From Sepiola atlantica (taxonomy: Eukaryota; Mollusca; Cephalopoda; Sepiida; Sepiolidae), in assembly GCA_963556195.1 (NCBI GenBank), contig OY744523.1:72138288-72202287 (forward strand): 64,000 nucleotides of DNA. The letters run 5' to 3'. The notes beneath the pieces are model-generated. The model made no database searches, was not told where the DNA came from, and worked only from the letters and a program-made list of their open reading frames with translations. Position numbers and translations under genes: made by a program. Below, piece after piece: positions 10,370-21,393 of the stretch (positions are counted from its first letter, which is position 1; each line of letters starts with the position of its first letter).

Positions 10370-11310
10370 TCTTACGCACGTAAGCAATCACCAGTGATCG
10401 CAATCGCTCTATGCTAGGCGGGCAACATCCGGTCGGTAAAGGCTTAGCGTCCGGCCCACCACCCTGCTATGCTTTATTATTGCAATCCGGCCCGCGGACC
10501 TTTCAGTAAAACTCATATCATTTTGTGACATAGACGTAAAAGTAGGTTTCAATTAAGATTTACGGTGGGATAAAAATGTATAAATATTAGCGTGCGATGA
10601 TGCATGTATATTTCATTTTTCTTTAACTATTAAGAGATAAAAATAGAAAAAGAGAAAGAGAGAGGTAAAGAGGAAACGAGAGACGAGGAAAGGGCATAAA
10701 ACAGAGAACTTATGACTGTGTCAAAACGAATGCTGGATCAACTTGCTACATCCCGTCATTATTTTTTATGGTTCTAAAATAGCTCTTCGTCGCCGCCTTT
10801 TATAACATCACATACAGAAGTCTCTTGAGAAAAATATCAGATTTGTAGAGTGTTCAATGCAATTTTTGTACAATTTATTCATGTAAACAAAATATAGTTA
10901 TTCTGAGATTTCATTTTTCACTCCGGCCCGCGACTTCCTTCCTAAAGTCTCATCTGCCCCTCACTCTGAAAAGGTTGCCCGCCCCTACTCTATGCCAAAG
11001 ACATGTGGTGTACCCTGGAGTCTGAGTGGCAACACTCGTTTTCACAACAGCTGTTTACCATTGGGTTACCGCTGATAACGAACGTCTGCTTCTTTTTGCT
11101 TTTATTACTGACGAGTCACCGCTTATCAAGGCCGAAAAGCAACTCGAGGATAAAAGGTTAATGAGTTTGTCAGGTGGACGGTGAAATAACACCGAGAGGA
11201 TTGGTAACAATAATTGTAACGGGACAGAATTTGATTATTTAAGAGGACGGCTCAACAAGAATTTGTTTACATTGGACTTGAAAATAGCAATGTTGTAGTA
11301 CGCTTTCTCT
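10370..11310 (-). mobile_element. I/Jockey-like retrotransposon 3' end, split by a hAT MITE
   Basis: On the minus strand 11310-11220 encodes the end of the RT ORF (reading like FKSNVNKFLLSRPLK) that also ends the copies at 48.1 and 50.0 kb. The 3' UTR follows with GGTGACTCGTCAG (about 11117-11105) and CTCAGACTCCAGGG (about 11023-11010), words shared with 48.7 and 53.6 kb. The UTR is cut at 10988 by the hAT-type MITE, resumes at 10414, and ends in the (AAT)n tail at 10369. The 5' part is missing, as is usual for incomplete reverse transcription. Confidence 0.65.
10415..10987. mobile_element. hAT-type non-autonomous element (573 bp) with 8-bp TSD
   Basis: Left end TAGGCGGGCAAC; right end reads GTTGCCCGCCCCTA, i.e. 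TAGGGGCGGGCAAC when reversed. Subterminal CCGGCCC(G) words occur at both ends. Perfect 8-bp direct repeats CTCTATGC flank it at 10407-10414 and 10988-10995. Both the 8-bp target duplication and the GGGGCGGGCAACC-like end are hallmarks of hAT elements. There is no transposase frame, so it must move in trans. It lies inside the 3' UTR of an I/Jockey-like copy and is therefore younger than that copy. Confidence 0.85.
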
Positions 11311-11322
11311 TTAATTTGTACA

Positions 11323-11373
11323 TTATTATTAGTAGTAGTAGTAGTAGTATACGGTGTAGTAGTAGTATACGGT

Positions 11374-11406
<33 letters not shown>

Positions 11407-11427
11407 TACGGTGTAGTAGTAGTAGTG

Positions 11428-11471
<44 letters not shown>

Positions 11472-11475
11472 CGGT

Positions 11476-11508
<33 letters not shown>

Positions 11509-11590
11509 TATGTTGTAGTAGTAGTATATGTAGTAGTAGTAGTATATGTAGTAGTAGTAGTAGTAGTATATGTTGTTGTAGTAGTAGTTT
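11323..11590. repeat. (GTA)n microsatellite with periodic TATACGGT interruptions
   Basis: Long GTA/AGT tract. Open frames read as poly-Ser, poly-Val or poly-Leu and are artefacts. Recurrent interruptions (ATACGGT and ATATGT) show internal duplication of segments. Confidence 0.95.
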
Positions 11591-11599
11591 ATTCATTTA

Positions 11600-12000
11600 T
11601 TTATTCTTTTTACATTTTTTTTCATTTGATTGCTCGCATCTGGTTGACAGACAACTTGAATTATTCGCCACGCCCTTTTGCCGGCGGGGTGTCGCTCATT
11701 ACACACGATTCCCTATCCCGCACTCAGTTAATGAATGGCCCAACTGCGGGGGATAGTAATTTGGGGTGACCGTTTTCGACTGACACTGAAAATGAATTGA
11801 GTACACCCGTCAATGAGTTTTGGGGGGCAATTTAGTGCTTTCCCTTGTATAAAAAAAAACATCGGCTCCAGTGATAGTTTCGTCCGCCGTCAATAGAAAA
11901 GACGCAAAGAATTCAACCGTGAGGCACAAACAGTAATGTCGCCTACGCTTGATAAATCAGGTTATGTCAGGAAAGGTTTTGCCACCAGGCTCTAATATAA
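11600..12000. other. No gene seen
   Basis: Mixed-composition DNA. The two open frames that extend here from the GTA tract have tails without any known motif. Confidence 0.5.
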
Positions 12001-12007
12001 CGGTCAC

Positions 12008-12080
12008 ATACACATACACACACACACACACACATACACACAGATTGGGCTCACAGATTAGGCTCACAGATTGGGCTCGG
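12008..12080. repeat. (CA)n and short 15-bp tandem repeat
   Basis: CA tract followed by three copies of a CACAGATTGGGCT-like unit (12041-12078). Confidence 0.8.
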
Positions 12081-12129
12081 GTTTAATTATTTGAATCAGA
12101 AAAGTACGTGTGAAAGCCACTTAAATATC

Positions 12130-12535
12130 GCCCACTCCATAATAAAGACTAATGTGTATTTATGTGTATACATGTAAATATATATTTGCACTGTCGCAAA
12201 AACTTTAGAAAGTAAAAAAAAATGTCGGACAAAACCATTGCAAGTTTTAGGGCAAGAGAGAAAGCAAATAGCAAGTATGACTATCCCCGCTGTCTAAAAT
12301 GAATTCGGAAAAGAATATTTTACTCTATCTCTATAATAAGACATTTTCTTTCTTTTTTCCTTTCTCTATTTTTATATCGCCTGATACGTTCTTTCTTTCT
12401 TTTTTTTCTTTTTTTAAACTGTCCTGTTTTAGACGTTTTCTTTTTTAACTTCGTTGATTTAAACTTTATTTCATAATGATATAAATATTACTGCGAGACT
12501 GGCGAAGGATAATTATTTTCATTTTTGACGTAAAT
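12130..12535 (-). repeat. Five-copy dispersed repeat, copy E
   Basis: Same family and orientation as the copy at 2.44-2.87 kb. Landmarks are CTGTCTAAAATGAATTCGG (near 12289), CCATAATAAAGACTAATG (near 12137) and the terminal CTGGCGAAGGATAATTATTT word (near 12500). Non-coding. Confidence 0.7.
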
Positions 12536-12579
12536 AAAAAAAGAAATAAGCTTGTTCTACTCTTTGTCTCCCCGCCCTC

Positions 12580-12671
<92 letters not shown>
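12580..12671. repeat. (CT)n(TA)n microsatellite
   Basis: Compound tract. A 96-aa open frame starting here is mostly Ser-Leu and Ile-Tyr repeats. Confidence 0.96.
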
Positions 12672-12672
<1 letters not shown>

Positions 12673-12859
12673 TAAAACAGATTCCTAATTCTATCGAAAG
12701 TAGGCTGATCAATAACTCTAGCAACGAAAATGTATTTAATAAGTCAAGCAACAATTACAATACAGCTCTTAATAATAATGGGTACCATAATATCGAAATT
12801 AAATATAAGAAACAAGACACCAATAATTATAATAACATTTAAAAGTAAAGAAAAAGAAA

Positions 12860-13625
12860 TATAATCTGGTATACACCGCCCGAAAATCAGATTCTAAAAA
12901 CTAAACTGGCAAGAAATTCCTAAATCTCATTGAAAAATACTTCCCCGTAATCAATCTCTTGCATAAAATATTTAATAGAAATAACCTAAAACTGTCTTAC
13001 AGTTGCTGCGAAAACCTAGAAATGATAATTAAGACACACAATAACAAAATACTAAACGAGAACAGTAGAGAAGAAAAAATAACAAATTGCGTAAAAAGTT
13101 AACAATATAGCCAAAAATAATACTGAGAAGAACAACAATATTAGCACTACAAATAGTAGTAACCAAAACCCTAATAGTAATCACCTAAATAAAAATGAAA
13201 AAGTTAGTAATGAAAAGAAAAGCTGAAACTGCATAACATACACTTTATCCACTACAAAATAAATGCCTAACACAAAAGTATTGTTTACCAAGCCACAATA
13301 TTTGCCAAAGAAAGATCGAATAACAATGAGTACTACGTGAGTATGACCTCCCTTGATTTTAAAACCAGATATAACGACCACAAAAGCACATTTAAAAACA
13401 AAGAACGCCGAATGAAAACAGCATTAGCAAACCATTATTGGGAGCTCAAAGAAAATGGACGCTCACCAATAATCGAATGAAAAATAATACGACAGGCCAG
13501 TACATGTAGAAATTTAGACGACCCGTGCAGATTATGTCTGAATAAGAAATTTGAAATCCTAAACTTTACAGACCCAAAAACCTATTAAAATGTAGAAGTG
13601 AAATAGCAAACAACTGCTTACACAG
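12860..13625 (+). pseudogene. Penelope-like element relic, linker and GIY-YIG endonuclease
   Basis: Joining frames by eye, the plus strand reads as the region between RT and endonuclease (IFNRNNLKLSYSCCENLE-like, about 12965-13025), then the GIY-YIG core (EYYVSMTSLDFKTRYNDHKS, about 13326-13385). The conserved DDPCRLCLNKKFEIL block follows at about 13517-13561. The order matches the C-terminal half of Penelope-like proteins. Several stops and frameshifts break it. No hammerhead was found near its 3' end. The RT domain is absent and the 5' edge lies next to the CT/TA microsatellite. Confidence 0.75.
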
Positions 13626-13984
13626 AATAAAATGTACCCTAGGTTAACAATAAATAAATAACTAAATAAATAAATAAAGTAAACTAAAACCTAAAACCTA
13701 AAACCTAAAATAAAAAACAAGTAAGCAAGTGTTAGAATAAGGTCACCCATTATTTCGGCACAGCAAAGAAAAGGAGATTGTACACCCTATAGAAAACAGA
13801 ATCATAGAATAGGAAATAGTAAGTAAAATCAACCGAACCTTTGTTCGTGGGAAGCCCAACGAGTGGCTAAGAGAATAACAAAGAATCTGATTGGTTAACT
13901 AGCTAGACTAAACACCACGTGTATATATAAAATATCCGGCAACACAAACTCCATGCAAAATATACCAAACAAAAGAAGAGAACA

Positions 13985-14940
13985 GAGACCTGGAGGGAAA
14001 TAGTCTTCTACTTCTGTCCAGGCAAGAAAAATGTTCCACCACAAAAAATAACTTGCCAAAGATATAACAGCATGAGCCTGTTCAATAAAGCTGAGCTGGA
14101 CTATATGGCATCAGAGGTAGCAGCCCTCATAAGAAGCAAAAAGTGTCCACTTGAAAGCCCCATCAAAATTCCCACAATTCCCATCATCGTCCAAAACACA
14201 ACACCACAGGCGCAGCAGAAATCACATTACCATTCACCCATGAATGAAGCCGTCAAACTGTCTGGGCCCATGACAACCCACCATAAAGCTGCATCAACAC
14301 CAGAATCCCCTTTAGCAATGAGCTCCCCGACAAGTATACCACCACCAGCTGCTGTCTATTTAGAAGATAGCCTACATTGAACCTAAGTTCTTCCTCACCG
14401 ATGCCACTGGTAACACCTGTATCCCCATCATTAAGTCAAAAAGTACTGGAACCAGATGATGAGCAATTGGCCTTGGAAGAAAAGCTTGGGGATACAATTG
14501 AGGAAGTCCAGATGATGAGGCTGGAGGAAAAACCTCAACTGTCTAAAACCCAAGCCTCAAGAGCTACCAAGGCAGTAATACAAAACGTAAATATCGCTCT
14601 TCAAAGACTTGTTCCATCCAACATATCCCTCACGAAGCTTAATTAAGTAACATACGTTGCAGGACTTTACATTGTTAGGAAAACACTCCCTTAATTCAAA
14701 AAGCAATGTGTGTCCAGAGCACGATCCATAACACTACCGTGGAAACTGAAGCTCCAGAAACAACTTAACCTTTGTAGAAAGGAAGTCTCTCAAATTAAAC
14801 AATTCCTTGCTGCTCCTACAGTGTGGGGACGACTGAGAAACACCATCTGCAGACTCAGTTTTAAATACAATACAAATGTAGAAGAAATTGAAAACGTTGC
14901 AAGGAAACTTGAAGGCAAAATCCCAGCACTTACCAAATGA
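13985..14940 (+). pseudogene. N-terminal part of RLE retrotransposon ORF
   Basis: The frame is open from about 13985, before the ATG at 14072, reading ETWREIVFYFCPGKKNVPP then MSLFNKAELDYMASEVAALI. It continues in another frame at 14377-14646 (acidic and Ser/Pro-rich, ending with an Arg/Lys-rich helix) and in a third at 14710-14940 (RLRNTICRLSFKYNTNVEEI). Low-complexity Pro/Ser stretches at residues about 25-90 are typical of such linkers. This region carries nucleic-acid binding in the family; no complete zinc finger is visible. The shifts near 14378 and 14646 disrupt it. Confidence 0.65.
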
Positions 14941-15369
14941 ATTCAGGAAATAGATAACAAGCACAGGGCGAAAGTTGAGAACAGACAGTTCAAAAAGAAT
15001 ACAATACTATTCTACGAAATTTTGTTTGAGAGAATATAACGGTGGAAAAGCCACTAGAGGAGAAGGAGCTAGAAAGCTACTGGAGGCCTTTGTTTGAGAA
15101 TGAGGCGCCATGCAACCAAGAGGCCAAGTGGATTTGAGATATAGCTCGAAGTAATAAAAGTTAGCCAAAAATGCCAGAGCCAAAGATAACGTCTGGAATG
15201 ATAAAACGAGAGCTAGATCAAATTCAGAACCACAAAAACCTGGCATAAACAATGTACTCAATTTCTGGCTGAAAAAACTAACAGCACTTCATAGCCATTA
15301 TAGTAGCTGCTTCACCAGACTTTTGAAGGGTGAGGAGGCCACATTAGCATGGCTAGTAAAAGGTGATAC

Positions 15370-16406
15370 GACCCTCATACACAAAAGCCTACAAAATACA
15401 GACCGATCTGCTTCCTCACTACAACCTACAAACTCTTCACTGGCCTGGTTGCAGACAGCATCTACGAACACCTCTCTTCATGAGCATACCTGGAAAAAAA
15501 CAAGCAGGGTGTAGGAGGAAGTGTTAGGCACCAAGGACCAATTGTTGATCAATAAGACCATCCTTGAGGACTGTAGGAAGAGGTAGAGGAATCTAAGCAT
15601 GGCGTGGTTCGATTACCAAAAAGCATACGATAATGTACCCCACGCATGGCTCCTGCGCTGCCTTGATCTATATAATATCAATCCGGTCATCAAGAAAACA
15701 ATGGCAATACAAATAAATATGTGGAAAACAACCATGGCATTAAGACACACTAATGGAACAATAAAAATCCCTGACGTCAAGATCCGAAAAGGAATCTTCC
15801 AAGGAGATAGCTTATCTCCTCTACTCTTTTGCCTGGCAATTGATCCACTAAGCAAATTACTAAACAAAAGCCAGAGTGCCTACAATCTGAGCCAGGCCGC
15901 AAAAAAAGATCTAAACAAAAGAGTCAACCACCTGCTCTTCATGGATGACCTCAAGCTGTATGCTAGTTCAGATGCTGACTTAAGCCGACTCTTACAGGTT
16001 GTACATACATTCTCCAAAGATATATGAATGAAGTTTAGCCTGGACAAATGTGCCAAGTGCTTCCTCAGAGCTGGGGAGAAGATCCAAACTGAAAATATAC
16101 AGCTTGATGAAGATACTGATATCAAAGACCTTGAAGAACAGGAACAATACAAATACCTTGGAATAGAAGGAAACGATTTAAATCTAACATGTCAAGATGA
16201 GAGAAAAAATTGGCAGAGAATATATACGCCGTGTAAGAAAAATTTGCAAAACACAGCTAACAAACAAAAACAAAGTAACTGCCATTAACCAATTAGCTAT
16301 GCCAGTGATAACATACAGCTTTGGAATTATCGATTGGTCACAGAAGGACATTAATAGATTAGACACTAAAACGAGAAAAATGTTGACAATGTACAGAGTA
16401 ATGTAA
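15370..16406 (+). pseudogene. Reverse transcriptase domain of RLE element
   Basis: The cleanest stretch is 15599-16027 (142 aa). Motif A has the catalytic Asp at residue 11 (FDYQKAYDNVPH), motif B is GDSLSPLLF at 69-77, and motif C is FMDD at 114-117, so all three RT catalytic carboxylates are present. Just upstream, with frame breaks, 15390-15590 encodes the KYRPICFLTTYKLFTGLVAD fingers region. Downstream, 16028-16290 and 16197-16406 carry the palm end and thumb (LAMPVITYSFGIIDW, LDTKTRKMLTMY). The normal enzyme primes cDNA synthesis at a nicked chromosomal target. Confidence 0.85.
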
Positions 16407-16414
16407 AGAAACCA

Positions 16415-17457
16415 GTGTCTACCCAGGCTGTATCTGCCAAGAGGAACAGGGGGGATGGGTCTCTCAGAAATTTACTATCAACATCGAGCCACTATTGTGA
16501 GCACCGGCCAATATCTGATGAGCTCCCAGAACCCAAACCTTATGATGGTATGCCAACATCAAGAGACCAGAGCAAGCAGAACAACCTATATCACAAAACT
16601 GGCCAAACATTTTGGACAGGACTGTCTTACAAATGAGGCAGAAACAGACAACAATCCTGCCACAGAAATAGCCCGCAAAAGCCGCCAGAACACTGGAAGA
16701 ATGGGCCAACGAACAAAGTGCTAAGTATTTCCTAGGTGAATTATCCAAGGAATATATAGATAAGGAAGGCTCTGTAGACTGGCTGAAAAGAGGATCTCTC
16801 CATTATGATCAGGAGAGAATGATAATGGTTGCTCAAGATCAAGGCTTGATGACCAATGCCTTTAAAAAGATGAGTGATCTCAGCAACAATAACAAGTGCA
16901 GGTTCTGTCACACATAAGTAGAGAGTGTGAGCCACCTGACATCCAGTTGTAACGTTCTGTTGTGGGATGGCTATTATACAATGCGACACAACGGCGCGTG
17001 TAAATATCTTCACTGGCCTATTTGTAAAAAGTTTAATATCCAGTGTAGCAACAAATCCTGGGAGCATATATCAGAAAGAACAGTCGAAAATAATTTATAC
17101 ACAATCCACTATGATTATGCAATCCCTACAGCTACATATCTAGAAAACGAAGCTGTTAAAGCTGGCATCATAATATGGGACAAAAGGGAGAAAGTAGCAA
17201 CCCTAGTTGAAGCCAGTGTCCCTAACGATGCAGGATTAAACAGAGCTGAAAGAGAAAAGATTACGAAATACCAAGGTCTTATGTACGACATGAAAAGAAA
17301 CTGTAATTTTCTGAAAATCTCAATCATACCAGTAATTATAGGAGCAACAGGACTAATGAAAAAGAATTTCAAAAGCTATCTGACGAGTATACCCGGTGAA
17401 CCGAGTGCAAGAAAAATACAAACAATTGCACTTAAAGGGACGGTTAAAATCTTTTAA
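16415..17457 (+). pseudogene. CCHC finger and restriction-like endonuclease of RLE element
   Basis: 16455-16724 continues the thumb/linker (GLSEIYYQHRATIVSTGQYL). A CCHC finger starts with CRFC at 16898-16909, is interrupted by an in-frame TAA at 16916-16918, and continues as HLTSSC. The 176-aa frame 16927-17457 holds the PD-(D/E)XK-like core KAGIIIWDKREKVATLVEAS at residues 78-97. Where relatives have RPD, this copy has KAG, so a catalytic Asp appears lost; the Glu of LVEAS (residue 95) is kept. The intact protein would cut the target DNA. Frame breaks plus the lost Asp make it non-functional. Confidence 0.8.
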
Positions 17458-17599
17458 AGATCTCTGAAATAGCCAGTGAATATCTGGCATCCGGTAGGAT
17501 ACCCCATTTCCAGCAAAAACGAAAGAAAAAGAAAATAGGAAGATATATATATAATTCTTTACAAACTATATTTTAATTTAACCCATATGGACATGTGTT

Positions 17600-17720
17600 T
17601 CTTGCCAAACCTGTAATCATCAATATGAGAGGCGACAGTCCCTGCCAGTCATACGGTTCGAACCCCGATACGAAAGTCGTACTCGACTCAGCAGTCGGAG
17701 CGCGTACCGATGTATCCATA
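17600..17720 (+). other. Possible tRNA-like fragment (B box only)
   Basis: GGTTCGAACCCCG at 17655-17667 is a good pol III B box, but the five base pairs around it do not form a proper T-arm and the upstream A box is weak. It could be a worn SINE head or chance. Confidence 0.3.
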
Positions 17721-17939
17721 ACGCATTGTCTAGAATTGGGAGAGTAAATTAACGTCTAAATAGCAAATTCAGCAATATATGAATTATATGAAAAATATTA
17801 CATGAAAATGTATCTATAAATTTAAAACGTGTGTTTTTGTTAACTTACAAATATTATATACATATATAAAACGTTAAAATGTAAATAATTTTATATATAT
17901 ATATATATATCTTTTAAATTTTAAATATATACATCTATC

Positions 17940-18013
17940 TTTTCCTCTCTCTATCGCTCTTGCTCTCTCTCTCTCTCTCTTTCTCTCTCTCCCTATCTCT
18001 TTCTATCTATCTA

Positions 18014-18100
<87 letters not shown>
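17940..18100. repeat. (CT)n, (TCTA)n and (TA)n microsatellite
   Basis: Compound tract ending in about 80 bp of pure TA. Confidence 0.96.
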
Positions 18101-18104
<4 letters not shown>

Positions 18105-18109
18105 AAATA

Positions 18110-18534
18110 ACACGATTGTAAAAGGTATAAAAAAATTAAAAATTGTTCAGGAATTGAGCCTCTACCTCACCCCTATCAAAATAAAATGATTAAAACCAAT
18201 AAATAACGGAGGAGGTTTCGTGCCTAAAAGCGACTCTGATGGAGTCAAAGTTAAGCCCTGCGCAGTAAACATGCATCGTTCGTGAGTCTTTTCAAAATGG
18301 AGGCTTGAATTTTTTTTATTTGTTTATTTTAATGTTTGTGTGTTTATTGTTATTTATTTTTCTTCTTTTAGCAGGTATGCAATCGCGTTTGTCCTCAGAC
18401 CCCAGAATCCATTGCAGGCAGATATCGTCTTAGCGTGTACACAAGTTCTCGTAATTTTGAGAAAAAAATCTATGAACTATAAAGGCTGGTCTTCACTTCG
18501 TTCAACTCTACATAGGTTTGCATAGCATGCAATC

Positions 18535-18538
<4 letters not shown>
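18110..18538. other. No gene seen
   Basis: Mixed DNA between two TA tracts. A 61-aa open frame at 18340-18525 has no recognised motif. Confidence 0.5.

Positions 18539-18612
<74 letters not shown>
18539..18612. repeat. (TA)n microsatellite
   Basis: Nearly pure TA. Confidence 0.96.
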
Positions 18613-18615
<3 letters not shown>

Positions 18616-18932
18616 ATCCAGATAAAATAAACATCCACTAAATAAAATCTAAGTTATAACCGAAGTTATTAAAATGTGCTCAATATAAAATAGAGCTATT
18701 TATATAATTATTTTTACTCATGCAGACATGTACAAAAAGCTGCTACACTTTCATGACGATATTATCGATCAACAGAAATTAAGATCTCATCAGACTTTTG
18801 TTCCTTTTTTTTCTCAATATGAACATCTGGGTGAAGGATCAGACTTTTTTTCGCCTCATAAGATCTTAGTTTCTAATAACTATTGATCGATAACATCGAC
18901 ATTCGAGTGTAGCGGCTTTTTGTACATGGCTG
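18613..18932. mobile_element. Inverted pair of SINE 3' tails (foldback, 203-bp palindrome)
   Basis: 18727-18791 and 18863-18929 are imperfect inverted copies (CATGTACAAAAAGC at the left end, GCTTTTTGTACATG at the right). On the minus strand the left arm begins CTGATGAGATCTTAATTTC, and its tail continues to about 18613 with words (TATTGAGCA, AATAATTATATAAATAGCTC) also found in the minus tail at 38.87-38.97 kb. The right arm has the same boxes on the plus strand, with CTGATGA worn to CTCATAA. I read it as two SINE 3' regions fused back to back, each running out into a TA tract. Confidence 0.6.
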
Positions 18933-18933
18933 A

Positions 18934-19010
<77 letters not shown>

Positions 19011-19032
19011 GAGAGAGAGAGGGAGAGAGAGA
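18934..19032. repeat. (TA)n(GA)n microsatellite
   Basis: Compound tract directly after the right arm of the inverted SINE pair. Confidence 0.96.
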
Positions 19033-19179
19033 TATAGTGATTGCATGCTATAACTCATAAACTGGGCATTCCTATGCGACCCATAATAAGATCGCACGAG
19101 TTATAGCCAATATTCTAACCCCACTCACGGGCACAATCAGTCCTTCCCATATAAAAATAACTCGGGAGACTTATTAAAC

Positions 19180-20590
19180 AAAATAAAAAACATAAATGCA
19201 TAAAACAAAACTATACACAATTTAGAAGTAATATCTGTATACACCAATGTCCCTATTTAAAAGTGTTTAAATTTACTCCATATTCACCTAAAAAAGATCT
19301 CCCGTTTCCCCCTCCCTCTAACACTTTAATAGAGATAATCAGACTTATCACTGACATGACGTATTTTCAAGTTGACAATTTCTACCAGCAAAAATTCGGA
19401 CTTCCTATGGGCAACCCTCTGAATGGAGTACAAGCCTGTCTATTCTTAGAATTCCTAGAGTCTGGCCTGTTTCAAATTTAGATTACCTGCAAACACTGGA
19501 TACTTTAGATATAGATGACATATTAATTTTTCTACCCGCAAACACATAAATAGAAAATCTCAAAAACAAATTCAACACAGTCAAACCCTCCATAAAATGT
19601 CCTTATGAAATATAGAAAAATAACTCGATACAATTTTTAGACACACTTATAATAAAATCCAGACATAAATTATCATTTATAGTCCATCGCAAAACTACTA
19701 ACAAAAACGACTATATACATATGTATCTACACCATAACAACAAAATAAAAACAGGCATGATAATTTTTCTTTTCCTACGTTCTTTCAGAATCTGCAGTTC
19801 ACAATATCTAGACGAAGAATTCAAATACATCACAAATGCATTGAAAACATGGCAATACCCCACATATTTCATATTGAATGCAAAGAAAAAAGCCTTACAA
19901 ATATTTTTAAAAACAATACGCAAAAATCTCATACACCGGACACTTCTCTCATAAATAGACATCTTTTCTGACCTGCCCATTCCAATAATACAATAATTTG
20001 CAACACTGAATAAACTAGGAATTCCGACAATACTAACTACATTACAAACTATCAAATAAACATTAAAAACAACAAAACATTTTTATTAAACTCACATCTA
20101 ATGCAGGTATATACACTATCCCATGCAGTAATTGTCATCAGCTATACGTAGGAGAAACTCAACGGGAAGTAAATAAAAGGCTTGATGAACATAAAAGAGA
20201 TATGAGAAATAAAATTTATTTGACGCATTACAACACGATTATTCTTTTAATTTTGGGAAGGCTAGAATCATTAAATTCAATGTAAATAAATCCCGGGAAA
20301 GACTTCTTGAATTATAAACCCTAACGATTTATCTCCTTTAATCATCTTTTTTTATCCGAATATAACTTGAATTTAGATTCAGTCTAGCTATTTTATGCCA
20401 CACTCCCAACATACTTTACGCATAATATCTATAATAAAATGAACAAATAACAAAAACAAAATAAATATAAATAAAAACATCTGTTTCATTTCATAAACAT
20501 TTTACGCATTTCAATTTCTAACAGCTATGTTTTATTTCGAAAAAAAGAACAAAACCATATTTTTTTATATTCTAATGACTATTGTTTTCA
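19180..20590 (+). pseudogene. Penelope-like element relic with RT and GIY-YIG
   Basis: 19263-19481 encodes part of the RT (LIEIIRLITDMTYFQVDNFY, then KFGLPMGNPLNGV). The catalytic block appears as DIDDILIFLP near 19506, in a different frame. 19721-19954 carries the RT thumb (FLRSFRICSSQYLDEEFKYI). After stops, about 20104-20205 encodes the GIY-YIG core (YTIPCSNCHQLYVGETQREV). A non-coding 3' part to about 20590 is shared with the copy at 37.74-38.58 kb. Penelope-like proteins combine RT and GIY-YIG nuclease; here stops and shifts have killed both. Confidence 0.8.
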
Positions 20591-20599
20591 AGTCAATCA

Positions 20600-21380
20600 C
20601 CCGAGGACCTCCTCCTCCCCCGGTACACCATCTGCTTCGATATCTTTATGTTCATATCTTTTTGCGTCGGGGATTAAGTATTAAACTAATTAACCGATGA
20701 TTATATATTGTAGAAGACAGTTTCAAGGCGCGAAGGATCTAAATGTGGGTTATATTTAGTTTAATTTAGTTTCATGCCAACAGATTAAAAGGGGCTGGCA
20801 TTGTGGCTATAGTAAGCAGCAGTGGGGATGCAGAGTTTCTTTGTATTCTTATCTCTGTCAGATATTGCCCTCGAACTATTGATTCCAATATTCACGTTTC
20901 CATTGCTTTCTCTATGAAGTTGATATTGTACACATCCTTAAACATCCAATAATTTATGCTTGAGGAATTATGCCGTGGGCTATCTTGTAGTCGATCAATG
21001 CCATAACTATGTTCGTTTTCCTCTTGTTTGTTTTATTTTGTTTAATTTTACTTTCCCGGGATCATTTGGTCGATGTATACAGGTCATTTGTCCCTCTTGT
21101 CACTTTGTGTCGCAATTTCTCTTCCTCGGTGAGTAAGAGATACTTTAGCTCAAATGTACCGTTCAAATTTTCCACCTGGTTGGTTGGAATGCTATCGGCC
21201 TGTAGTTACTTAGGATCGTACCCTTACCGCTATCTATTGGAATTAATGTATTGCCTAAGAATTTTCTTGTTTTCTTCGGGTCCGGTTGTTCTATTTTCGT
21301 TCTTTCTTCCGATTAAACTTGATTAAACTGGCTTTAATTTTTTTCTTTCTTTTTTTATCTGTATCTTCTCCGTCTTCCAT
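20600..21380. other. No confident gene
   Basis: A 105-aa open frame at 21009-21326 is Phe/Leu/Ser-rich with hydrophobic segments, but shows no known motif and follows pyrimidine-rich DNA. I do not call it a gene. Confidence 0.4.
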
Positions 21381-21393
21381 CCCTTGCTAATAT

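Larger units (their letters stand above)
13740..17530 (+). mobile_element. RLE-type non-LTR retrotransposon (R2-superfamily-like), nearly full length but mutated
   Basis: One element can be followed through all three frames: an N-terminal region, a central RT (FDYQKAYDNV, GDSLSPLLF and FMDD motifs), then a CCHC finger and restriction-like endonuclease. Domain order with a C-terminal endonuclease and no N-terminal APE domain is that of the RLE group (R2, R4/Dong, NeSL and relatives). I cannot place the clade. It ends in an A-rich stretch near 17515-17545 followed by a short TA run. At least six frame breaks make it inactive. Confidence 0.85.

Noticed and set aside
11105..11140. CTGACGA followed by GAAAA
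   Set aside because: Other copies of this retrotransposon UTR do not keep the boxes and no helix II forms.
11267..11769. Poly-Ser, poly-Val and poly-Leu frames
   Set aside because: They are three frames of the same (GTA)n tract.
17655..17667. tRNA gene
   Set aside because: Only a B box; T-arm pairing and A box fail, so at most a SINE fragment.
21009..21326. 105-aa hydrophobic membrane protein gene
   Set aside because: Phe/Leu/Ser-rich frame in pyrimidine-rich DNA between two retrotransposon relics; no supporting motif.
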